Positions 1 through 5,744 of a stretch of 6,084 nucleotides of DNA are shown one piece after another. This DNA comes from Nitrososphaera sp. Its GTDB lineage: Archaea > Thermoproteota > Nitrososphaeria > Nitrososphaerales > Nitrososphaeraceae. Every line of letters begins with the position of its first letter. Position 1 is the stretch's first letter. The stretch lies in NCBI GenBank assembly GCA_025935445.1, contig JAICVG010000076.1, positions 1 through 6,084 of the forward strand, written 5' to 3'. The position numbers and the translations under genes were made by a program. The notes below the pieces were generated by a model that worked only from the letters and a program-made list of their open reading frames with translations, made no database searches and had not been told where the DNA came from.

Positions 1-90
1 ATACTGCCAACAATGCTATTGGCTGTACAAAGACGCCAAACCCTGTCCACTGCAATCTCAGGCCAGACAATGTAAAGGAAATCTTATCAT

Positions 91-174
91 TAATCCTATG
101 ATCGGACCTCTTCTTCTACTAATTTTGAGCAACAGATACAAATGCTGTAAGAGATCATTGTATCAAAAGGATTA
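91..174 (+). repeat. Nested inverted repeat, possible RNA fold
   Basis: The left arm at 91-103 is continuous. It pairs as two blocks with the right side: TAATCCT (91-97) with AGGATTA (168-174), and ATGATC (98-103) with GATCAT (153-158). A nine-base bulge (159-167) separates the blocks on the right. Shorter inner pairs are possible: TCTT (109-112) with AAGA (149-152), and ACAG (132-135) with CTGT (145-148). It lies upstream of the likely nadM TATA box, so it is probably not in the nadM message. It could be the 3' end of an upstream transcript, a separate small RNA, or chance in AT-rich DNA. Confidence 0.3.
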
Positions 175-212
175 TACTCACTACAACCTTTTCAACTGGC
201 CATGGGGCTTTC

Positions 213-230
213 TTAAAATATGTTTAAAAT
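213..230 (+). promoter_or_regulatory. TATA-like box region of nadM
   Basis: Two identical TTAAAAT heptamers lie at 213-219 and 224-230, offset by 11 bases, about one helical turn. The downstream copy, read as TTTAAAAT at 223-230, is centred about 28 bases before the TTG at 255. That is the distance expected between an archaeal TATA box and transcription start, so the start codon would sit at or next to the mRNA 5' end. The upstream copy may be an alternative box giving a short leader. No Shine-Dalgarno sequence precedes the gene. Confidence 0.55.
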
Positions 231-254
231 AGTGCCCTCTCTAGCATATCGCTG

Positions 255-794
255 TTGACTACTAATGGGCTTTTCATTGGCAGGTTCCAGCCATTCCATA
301 AGGGGCACCTTGCTACTGTTAAATTTGCATTAGACAGGGTCGACCAGCTGGTAATAGTAGTCGGAAGCGCGCAAAAGAGTCATGAACCTAGAAATCCATT
401 TACTGCAGGCGAGAGGATCAGAATGATAAAAGAGTCACTTGACGCTGATGGCCAAGCAGATGTCAGGCGCATACTGATAATCCCTGTCCCCGATATTGAT
501 GTGCACTCACTTTGGACCCATCAAGTGGACATGCTTGTACCAAAATATGATGTCGTGTTTGCAAACGACCTTTTTACGCTCATGCTATTTCACGAGCAAG
601 GCATCAAGGCAATTGAAGCGCCTCTTTACAGGCGCGAAGAGATGAGGGCTACTGAGATAAGGAAGAGGATGGCTGCGGAAGAAAATTGGGAAGATCTCGT
701 TCCGAAGCCTGTCTCAAAAGTGATAAAGGAAATAAATGGTGTTGAAAGGGTCAAGACAATCTCCCGAAGAGATATGCCAGGCCACATCATCTAA
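255..794 (+). CDS. nadM: Nicotinamide-nucleotide adenylyltransferase (archaeal type)
   Basis: This cytosolic enzyme joins NMN and ATP to give NAD+ and pyrophosphate, the last adenylyl transfer in NAD synthesis and salvage. The 179 residues match the usual length of the archaeal family. The nucleotidyltransferase signature GRFQPFHKGH is at residues 9-18, with the HxGH motif at 15-18. A conserved block with GSAQ (37-40) and NPFTAGERIRM (47-57) follows. The C-terminal phosphate-binding motif, ATEIRKRM, is at 132-139 in the position of the ISxTxxR motif. The TTG at 255 is the only usable start: an in-frame TAA at 225-227 lies inside the TATA box, and no other start codon falls between. The fold and motifs are clear. 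Closely related FMN and pantetheine-phosphate adenylyltransferases are less likely because the archaeal NMNAT blocks are all present. Confidence 0.95.
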   Translation: MTTNGLFIGRFQPFHKGHLATVKFALDRVDQLVIVVGSAQKSHEPRNPFTAGERIRMIKESLDADGQADVRRILIIPVPDIDVHSLWTHQVDMLVPKYDVVFANDLFTLMLFHEQGIKAIEAPLYRREEMRATEIRKRMAAEENWEDLVPKPVSKVIKEINGVERVKTISRRDMPGHII

Positions 795-800
795 GTAGAA

Positions 801-812
801 AATAATATATTT
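801..812 (+). promoter_or_regulatory. TATA-like box of the 135-residue gene
   Basis: An AT-only stretch, AATAATATATTT, lies 20-31 bases before the ATG at 832 in the 37-bp gap after nadM. Its core is centred about 25 bases before the start codon. This suits a leaderless or nearly leaderless transcript, and suggests that the gene need not depend on read-through from nadM. Confidence 0.55.
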
Positions 813-831
813 CTAGCTGATCGACCATAGA

Positions 832-1239
832 ATGTCATCGATGTTGTTTGGCAGTAAGAATGAGAGCAAGGAAGGAGGACGGCCAGCTTCAAGCTTTATT
901 AACGAACCGTGGTATTTAGACCTGCAAAAGCTAACAAATGAGGAGCTGATGCGCATGTATACTATGATATCGGATGGTCACTACCGGTTTGCCAAGAATG
1001 CTTGGTATATCCCAATTGAGAAAGACCATCGCTGTCCCATCATGGTGGCCAAAGGCTATAGGTCGCCGGATACACTAGATAGGATGGCAGAGTTTCAGGA
1101 TACAGCAAAGATGCTGGAAAGCGACTTTCTCAATTTCATCGATGCTTGGGACTTTGGCTACATCACTGAGCAAGATATCGAAAAGGCGATCCTGAAGATA
1201 CTAGAATCAAGGAACATCGCAATAACTGAGCACAGCTAA
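832..1239 (+). CDS. Hypothetical protein, 135 residues
   Basis: I do not recognise this protein. It is soluble, with no signal peptide or membrane segment. The first 20 residues are polar and look disordered (Ser, Lys, Glu, Gly). The rest is rich in aromatic residues: a WYLDLQKLTNEELMRMY stretch at 27-43, a HYRFAKNAWYIP stretch at 50-61, and WDFGY at 106-110. A likely C-terminal helix runs from about 112 to 127. There is one cysteine (68), so no metal knuckle, and no helix-turn-helix that I can identify. The ATG at 832 is chosen because it lies at leaderless distance from the TATA-like box; a second ATG at 841 would remove three residues. Its amino acid make-up and regular helix pattern support a real gene. 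Its role is unknown. Confidence 0.8.
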   Translation: MSSMLFGSKNESKEGGRPASSFINEPWYLDLQKLTNEELMRMYTMISDGHYRFAKNAWYIPIEKDHRCPIMVAKGYRSPDTLDRMAEFQDTAKMLESDFLNFIDAWDFGYITEQDIEKAILKILESRNIAITEHS

Positions 1240-1250
1240 TAATAATAAAT
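1237..1250 (+). promoter_or_regulatory. TATA-like box of marC, overlapping a stop codon
   Basis: The run TAATAATAATAAAT begins with the stop codon of the preceding gene (1237-1239). It is centred about 24 bases before the GTG at 1268. A TATA register at 1237-1244 would be about 27 bases from the start. This again fits a leaderless message, with the promoter packed onto the end of the upstream coding region. Confidence 0.45.
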
Positions 1251-1267
1251 CGCCGCCAATATACGAT

Positions 1268-1873
1268 GTGGATCATGTTTCTTCTACTTTTCTTACAGAT
1301 CTAATCAGATCGACAATTGCACTCTTTGTAGTCATTGATCCAGTTGGAAGTGTGCCAGTGTTTATTGCACTTACACAAAAGATGGAAAGGGCAGAAAGGG
1401 CATCTGTCACCAAGACTGCGATCATAACTGCAGCTGGTTTGCTCTTTGTATTTGCAGTGGCCGGCACACAAATACTATCCATCTTTAGCATCACCATCTC
1501 CAGCTTCATGGTTGCTGGCGGCATCCTGCTTTTCATTGTATCGATTGAGCTTCTTACACACGGCGAGTGGAGATTTGCCGGTGCAGGGACGCAGGGTGAA
1601 TCGGGTGTTGTCCCGTTGGCATTTCCGCTGCTTGCCGGCCCTGGCGCTATAACAGCTGTGATAATCTCATTCCAGACGGCAGGTCTGATCGTGACGGCTT
1701 TATCGATTCTGATAGTCATAGGTATTACCTATGTTGTGTTAAGATACATCAATAGGATTTATAGAGTGATTGGAAGGCGAGGCTCAATCATTGTTACTAG
1801 AGTTTTTGCGGTACTCATTGCCGCTATTGCGGTCCAATTCATAGTGGATGGAGCCCGGACACTCTTTAGCTAA
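1268..1873 (+). CDS. MarC/SnatA-family integral membrane protein
   Basis: This belongs to the MarC family (UPF0056) of cytoplasmic membrane proteins. A Thermococcus member, SnatA, was described as a small neutral amino acid transporter. The name MarC reflects an old and unsupported link to antibiotic resistance, so the substrate here is open. The 201 residues match the family length. Six hydrophobic segments lie at about 8-34, 48-70, 78-97, 117-137, 138-160 and 174-198. The two pseudo-repeat signatures are present: IDPVGSVPVF at 23-32 and FPLLAGPGAITA at 119-130. The typical C-terminal AAIAVQFIVDG is at 185-195. The GTG at 1268 is the only start near the conserved N-terminus; an ATG two bases earlier (1266) is out of frame and reaches a stop after 12 codons. 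Confidence 0.92.
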   Translation: MDHVSSTFLTDLIRSTIALFVVIDPVGSVPVFIALTQKMERAERASVTKTAIITAAGLLFVFAVAGTQILSIFSITISSFMVAGGILLFIVSIELLTHGEWRFAGAGTQGESGVVPLAFPLLAGPGAITAVIISFQTAGLIVTALSILIVIGITYVVLRYINRIYRVIGRRGSIIVTRVFAVLIAAIAVQFIVDGARTLFS

Positions 1874-1883
1874 GAAAGATTTG

Positions 1884-1895
1884 TTAATATATTTA
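1884..1895 (+). promoter_or_regulatory. TATA-like box of gatD
   Basis: The run TTAATATATTTA lies in the 32-bp gap between marC and gatD. Its centre is only about 16 bases before the TTG at 1906 but about 25 before the in-frame TTG at 1915. The other genes here keep a spacing of about 25-29, so the box favours 1915 as the leaderless start. Confidence 0.5.
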
Positions 1896-1905
1896 GCAAT
1901 CGGCT

Positions 1906-3258
1906 TTGAAAGCATTGACAAAGCATGACAATAGTGGAAGATATAGAGAAACTGGCCTCAAGCTACTATCAAGGCACAGCATTTCAGTTGGCGACAGCAT
2001 CAAGATTACTACCGAGGATGGCGAGATAACTGGCCTATTGATGCCGCGCTATGAATCTGCTAGTGAAGAATACATTGTCATTAAATTAAAAAGCGGATAT
2101 AATACAGGCATACATGTCGGAAAAATAAAATCGATAACAAAATTGTTAGACAAAGACGAAGCTGCTGTCTCTGTCAAAACTCCTGCAATTACCGCTAATC
2201 AGAATTTGCCAAAAGTTGCCTTGATAAGTACTGGCGGAACGATAGCAAGCAAGATAGACTATCGCACTGGCGGCGTGCATGCAGCATTTTCCGCTGATGA
2301 ATTGTATGCATCGGTGCCTGAGCTTGCCAATTATGCATCAATTGACCCTGAAGTATTGATGAGTGAGTATAGCGAGAACCTTAGGCCGGAGCACTGGACG
2401 TTGATAGCAGAAAAGGTCGCAGAAAAAATCAAGACAGACAAGTATAGAGGCATTGTGGTGTCTCATGGAACTGATACTATGCATTATACTGCAGCTGCCC
2501 TAAGCTTTGCACTCCAGAACTTGCCGGTTCCCGTTGTGCTTGTCGGTGCGCAGAGGTCATCTGATAGACCTTCTTCTGACGCTGCCTTGAATTTGCTTGG
2601 TGCAACGATATTTGCAACAAGATCAGAATACGCCGGTATCTTTGTTGCGATGCATGCTGGCACTTCAGACGATACTATTTCATGCAATATAGGGACAAGA
2701 GTAAGAAAGAACCACACAAGCAGGCGCGATGCTTTTGAGTCGATTGACAGGACTCCTATAGCATTTGTAAGGAACAACGAAATAGAAATGCAGCAGAAAG
2801 ACCAAAACGGGCTGGTGGAAATATTCAGTGACAAGCCTTTTGAAGTAAAGACAAGATTTGAGAATAAAGTCATGTTGTTGAAATACTATCCTGGCTTTGA
2901 CCCTACGCTCATCGAGCATGCGATTAATGTAGGCTACATGGGTATAGTTCTCGAAGGAACAGGGCTAGGTCACGTAGGCAAGGAATGCTTTCCCGCTCTC
3001 AAAAAAGCGGTTGATGCAGGCCTCATGGTATGCATGACATCACAGTGTATCTGGGGGCGCATAAGGATGACAGTCTATGATACTGGCAGAGACTTACTTG
3101 ATATCGGCGTGATACCGCTATCTGATATGATTTCGGAGACAGCAACAGTCAAAGCAATGTGGGCGCTGGCAAACAGCGAGGATGTTGAAGCTGCCAAAAA
3201 AATAATGCAAGAGAACCTTGCAAATGAAATTTCAGACATTATCCCGATATCATTATGA
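1906..3258 (+). CDS. gatD: Glutamyl-tRNA(Gln) amidotransferase subunit D
   Basis: This is the glutaminase subunit of the archaeal GatDE complex. It hydrolyses glutamine and passes the ammonia to GatE, which amidates Glu-tRNA(Gln). It is an asparaginase-like protein, unrelated to bacterial GatA. The GatD-specific N-terminal barrel spans about residues 26-80. The asparaginase domain runs from about 102 to the end. The catalytic set is intact: Thr112 in TGGTIAS, Thr189 and Asp190 in SHGTDTM, and Lys268 in VRKNHTSRR. These are spaced as in known GatD proteins. The 450 residues are close to the family length. Start: TTG at 1906 gives the longest form. An in-frame TTG at 1915 sits better relative to the TATA box and would remove three residues. 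The partner gatE follows on the same strand after a 447-bp gap, so the two subunits are probably transcribed separately. Confidence 0.96.
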   Translation: MKALTKHDNSGRYRETGLKLLSRHSISVGDSIKITTEDGEITGLLMPRYESASEEYIVIKLKSGYNTGIHVGKIKSITKLLDKDEAAVSVKTPAITANQNLPKVALISTGGTIASKIDYRTGGVHAAFSADELYASVPELANYASIDPEVLMSEYSENLRPEHWTLIAEKVAEKIKTDKYRGIVVSHGTDTMHYTAAALSFALQNLPVPVVLVGAQRSSDRPSSDAALNLLGATIFATRSEYAGIFVAMHAGTSDDTISCNIGTRVRKNHTSRRDAFESIDRTPIAFVRNNEIEMQQKDQNGLVEIFSDKPFEVKTRFENKVMLLKYYPGFDPTLIEHAINVGYMGIVLEGTGLGHVGKECFPALKKAVDAGLMVCMTSQCIWGRIRMTVYDTGRDLLDIGVIPLSDMISETATVKAMWALANSEDVEAAKKIMQENLANEISDIIPISL

Positions 3259-3562
3259 ATAAACATCGGTTATATCAATGAAGCTACATTATTCCATTGT
3301 ATGCCGAACAGCAAAGTCGCAAGATAGTGTAACAAATAAGAAACCGTAGACTGTTGGGAATGCACATATGTAGAGTTTCCGAAGATAAAAGATATCATAG
3401 GTACAGATGTCAGGATATAGATATTTTCATGAAATGGCAGTCAATAATCCCTCTGAAGTAACAACTAAAGTACATTGCAGTATCATATCATAGGAGTATT
3501 GAACTAATCTTTGAAAGGATTCGAGCATGCCAAAGGCTGATTCAGTTTCTTAATCAAAAATA

Positions 3563-3581
3563 GTTCGCAGGTGAAGCGAAC
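3563..3581. repeat. Short perfect hairpin
   Basis: GTTCGC (3563-3568) pairs with GCGAAC (3576-3581) around a seven-base loop. It is one of the few GC-containing stems in an AT-rich gap. No T-run follows, so it is not a classic terminator. It may be part of a small RNA, a protein-binding site or chance. Confidence 0.35.
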
Positions 3582-3634
3582 GTATAGAAATATGGTAACA
3601 CTAAAAACACTAATCCTGAAAGAGATGCAAGCAA

Positions 3635-3660
3635 GTTAAGCTTTCATAAGAACACTTAAC
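3635..3660. promoter_or_regulatory. Inverted hexamers before the gatE promoter
   Basis: GTTAAG (3635-3640) and CTTAAC (3655-3660) form a perfect inverted pair. Their centres are 20 bases apart, about two helical turns, and the pair ends 13 bases before the gatE TATA-like box. This is the geometry of a dimeric regulator site, though no regulator is known here and the AT-rich half-sites could arise by chance. Confidence 0.3.
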
Positions 3661-3673
3661 AGAACTGGCAAGG

Positions 3674-3681
3674 CTTAATAC
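3674..3681 (+). promoter_or_regulatory. Weak TATA-like box of gatE
   Basis: CTTAATAC is centred about 28 bases before the GTG at 3706, the same spacing as the nadM box. This suits a leaderless gatE transcript. The match to a TATA consensus is weaker than at the other genes. Confidence 0.4.
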
Positions 3682-3705
3682 GTGTGTTGGGTGACTTCCT
3701 AACCA

Positions 3706-5742
3706 GTGGCATCTCCTCTAGATCCAGCATCTTTGAACCTCAAAGTCGGCTTTGAAATACATCAGCAGCTAGCCACAAAGAGCAAGCTGTTCTGCAACTG
3801 CAGCTGCGAAGAAGCAAAAGAATATGATAGTTCGTTTGTACGCAAGCTGCGGCCAACTCAAAGCGAACTTGGGGCATATGACCCAGCGGCAATGTTCGAG
3901 TCTTCCAAGATGCACATTGTCAAATATCAGGCGGCTCTTGGTTCTAGCTGCCTTGTAGAGGCTGACGAGGAACCTCCGCATGATGTCAGCAGAGAGGCAC
4001 TTGAAATTGCGTTGATCTTTTCGCTTGCACTACATTCTAAGGTTATGGATGAGATTCATGTCATGCGCAAAATAGTAATAGACGGCTCAAATACCACTGG
4101 TTTTCAGCGCACTATACTTGTTGCATCTGGCGGATATCTGGACATTGCAGGCAAGCGAGTTGGAGTTCAAAGCATCTGTCTTGAAGAAGACGCAGCTAAA
4201 TTAATAGGCGAGGAAAAGGGAGTGCGCAAGTTCGGCCTTGACAGACTGGGCGTGCCACTTGTGGAAATTGCGCTTGAACCGGTGACGGGCAGGCCTAGCG
4301 AAATCATGCAAGTTGCCCTGACGTTGGGCAGGCTCCTTAGAGCAAGCAAGCGGGTTGCACGAGGGCTTGGCAGCATCAGGCAAGACATCAACATCTCGGT
4401 GCAGGAGGGTGCCGTGGTTGAGGTCAAGGGTGTGCAGCAGCTCGATCAGTTGGTAAAAGTAATCGAGCATGAGATGCAGCGACAATACGGCTTAATAGTA
4501 ATCGCGCAGAAATTGAAAGAAAAGAATGTTGACATCAAAAAAGTAGGCGACAGAATTGAAGATGTCACTGACATTCTCGGCAACAAGGCGTCTTCAAGAA
4601 TTGTTAAAAAGATTCTTGAAGGCGGAGGGCGGATCATAGCGATAAAGGTGCCAGGGTTTGCAGGCATGATCGGCTTTGAGCCCTATAATGACATCAGACT
4701 TGGAAGGGAGCTTGGCAAGCTAGTCAAGTTTTATGATATAGATGGTGTATTCCATTCAGACGAGCTTCCAAATTATGGAATAACAGAGGAAGAAGTTGCA
4801 GCAGTCAAGCAAAGACTACAGATGAGTGACAACGATGCTTTCGTTATCTTAGGAGGTCCAAATGACAAAGTCAAGTTCGCGTCTGATGCAATAATTCGGC
4901 GGCTTAAAGCTGCTGTAGATGGCGTTCCTGCTGAAACCCGCGCAGCAACTCCTGACGGCAAGACAGTATTCTTAAGGCCGAGGCCGGGTGTAGCAAGGAT
5001 GTACCCCGAGACAGACATACTGCCCATTGCGATCACTGACTCTATGCTTGTGTCGCTTGTAGATAAGGCCCCAAGACAATGGGATGAGATTGTGGACTCG
5101 CTTGCCAAGAAATATCATCTCAACAGGAAACTGGCAAGTCAGATCTTTGACTCTGACTACCTTAACGTGTTTGAGGAGATTGCAAGTGAGTCCAAGATAG
5201 AGCCAACATTTATCGCAGCCAAGTTGACAGAGGATCTCACAAGCTTGCAAAGGCAAGGATGGGATATTTCTGTCTTGACAAATAAGGATATAAAAGATGT
5301 CTTTAAGGAGCTTAACAATGGCTCCATACCAAAAGAAGCGGTTGTCTTGTTATTTGAAGTGCTGATAAAAGCGAATAGTCGACCCAAATGCGACAACTGC
5401 AAAATTGGGAAAATGCGGCCGGAGCTCGCAAGAGTGACGGACCAAATTCGAGCATACAAGTGCGACAACTGCGGCAAGCGAGACTTAGTGACGGTTGTCA
5501 ATGAACAAGTAAATATAAGTGAAGCCATTCAGGCGGTAGGCGCGTCTTCAATAAGTGACGAAGAATTGAGTAAAGGACTTGACACGATAATAACCAACAA
5601 CATGGCAATAATCAAAGAAAAAGGTATGAACGCGTTGAACACACTCATGGGTAGGGCGATGGCAGAATACAGAGGCAAGGCCAACGGTCAAAAAGTAAAT
5701 GCAATGCTGAAGGATAAGATGAACAAGATGGCCAACAAGTAA
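3706..5742 (+). CDS. gatE: Glutamyl-tRNA(Gln) amidotransferase subunit E
   Basis: GatE is the tRNA-binding, kinase and amidase subunit of GatDE. It phosphorylates the glutamate of Glu-tRNA(Gln) with ATP, then amidates it with ammonia from GatD. The GatB/GatE catalytic core covers about residues 10-285, with GFEIHQQL at 15-22, a cysteine cluster (30, 32, 34), LRPTQSELG at 48-56, DEEPPHD at 87-93, DGSNTTGFQRT at 126-136 and CLEEDAAK at 158-165. An AspRS-like GAD insertion follows (about 287-410), which marks it as GatE and not GatB. RMYPETDI is at 431-438. A helical region and a YqeY-like tail (about 603-678) end the protein. At 678 residues it exceeds the usual 620-635, largely through a CxxC...CxxC segment at about 558-602. 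Start: GTG at 3706, with an in-frame TAA at 3700-3702 just before it. Confidence 0.97.
   Translation: MASPLDPASLNLKVGFEIHQQLATKSKLFCNCSCEEAKEYDSSFVRKLRPTQSELGAYDPAAMFESSKMHIVKYQAALGSSCLVEADEEPPHDVSREALEIALIFSLALHSKVMDEIHVMRKIVIDGSNTTGFQRTILVASGGYLDIAGKRVGVQSICLEEDAAKLIGEEKGVRKFGLDRLGVPLVEIALEPVTGRPSEIMQVALTLGRLLRASKRVARGLGSIRQDINISVQEGAVVEVKGVQQLDQLVKVIEHEMQRQYGLIVIAQKLKEKNVDIKKVGDRIEDVTDILGNKASSRIVKKILEGGGRIIAIKVPGFAGMIGFEPYNDIRLGRELGKLVKFYDIDGVFHSDELPNYGITEEEVAAVKQRLQMSDNDAFVILGGPNDKVKFASDAIIRRLKAAVDGVPAETRAATPDGKTVFLRPRPGVARMYPETDILPIAITDSMLVSLVDKAPRQWDEIVDSLAKKYHLNRKLASQIFDSDYLNVFEEIASESKIEPTFIAAKLTEDLTSLQRQGWDISVLTNKDIKDVFKELNNGSIPKEAVVLLFEVLIKANSRPKCDNCKIGKMRPELARVTDQIRAYKCDNCGKRDLVTVVNEQVNISEAIQAVGASSISDEELSKGLDTIITNNMAIIKEKGMNALNTLMGRAMAEYRGKANGQKVNAMLKDKMNKMANK
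5389..5472 (+). other. Zinc-ribbon-like insertion within GatE
   Basis: Four cysteines lie at GatE residues 562, 565, 586 and 589. They form two CDNC knuckles 20 residues apart, each flanked by lysines. Both knuckles are encoded by the same 12 bases, TGCGACAACTGC, at 5389-5400 and 5461-5472. The segment sits between the helical region and the YqeY-like tail. The arrangement is that of a small zinc ribbon, probably contacting tRNA or the partner subunit. Metal binding is inferred from the cysteine pattern only. Confidence 0.65.
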
Positions 5743-5744
5743 TA

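Larger units (their letters stand above)
1..254. other. Upstream gap with no secure gene
   Basis: No tRNA, rRNA or complete gene is visible here. All three forward frames are open at the left edge. One stays open from 2 to a TAG at 230-232 (76 codons); its first 25 residues contain four cysteines, including a CxxC at residues 2-5. Another stays open from 3 to a TGA at 99-101, and the third ends at a TAA at 73-75. One of these could be the 3' end of a gene that begins outside the window, but I cannot decide which. The right half is AT-rich and looks non-coding. It also holds a candidate folded element and the nadM promoter, listed separately. Confidence 0.5.
3259..3705. other. 447-bp gap between gatD and gatE
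   Basis: No gene of normal length fits on either strand, and I see no tRNA. The stretch holds short structured elements: a 6-bp hairpin at 3563-3581, a pair of inverted hexamers at 3635-3660, and a 10-bp palindrome at 3425-3434. A weak TATA box for gatE is at 3674-3681. No strong T-run follows gatD, so the end of its transcript is not evident. The gap is long compared with the 28-37 bp between the preceding genes. It could hide a small RNA, a leader or a decayed gene, but I cannot show any of these. Confidence 0.6.

Noticed and set aside
1273..1719. Antisense 148-codon open frame opposite marC
   Set aside because: It lies wholly inside the well-supported marC gene on the other strand and its translation is rich in Ser, Thr, Ala and Pro without recognisable motifs, so it is a shadow.
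2484..2873. Antisense 129-codon open frame opposite gatD
   Set aside because: It mirrors a conserved catalytic region of GatD and shows no family motif of its own.
3244..3269. CCGAT/ATCGG pair flanking the gatD stop as a terminator
   Set aside because: Only a 5-bp stem with a 16-base loop and no T-run after it.
3278..3349. 23-codon open frame after gatD
   Set aside because: Too short to judge, no convincing TATA box or ribosome site, and no recognisable motif.
3425..3434. Palindrome TTTCATGAAA as an operator
   Set aside because: Ten AT-rich bases of symmetry are expected by chance in such a gap, and it is far from any start codon or TATA box.
3515..3531. TTCGAGC resembling a tRNA T-loop
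   Set aside because: The five bases on each side do not pair, and no anticodon arm or acceptor stem lies at the right distance.
3259..3705. Box C/D guide RNA in the gap
   Set aside because: Several CTGA tetramers occur, but no proper RTGATGA box pairs with one at the right distance.
5157..5528. Antisense 123-codon open frame opposite gatE
   Set aside because: It covers the GatE helical and zinc-ribbon region and is explained by that coding strand; no promoter or motif supports it.
5715..5744. Shine-Dalgarno site for the 107-residue gene
   Set aside because: The purine-rich bases before the ATG do not match the anti-Shine-Dalgarno core and lie within ordinary gatE codons.
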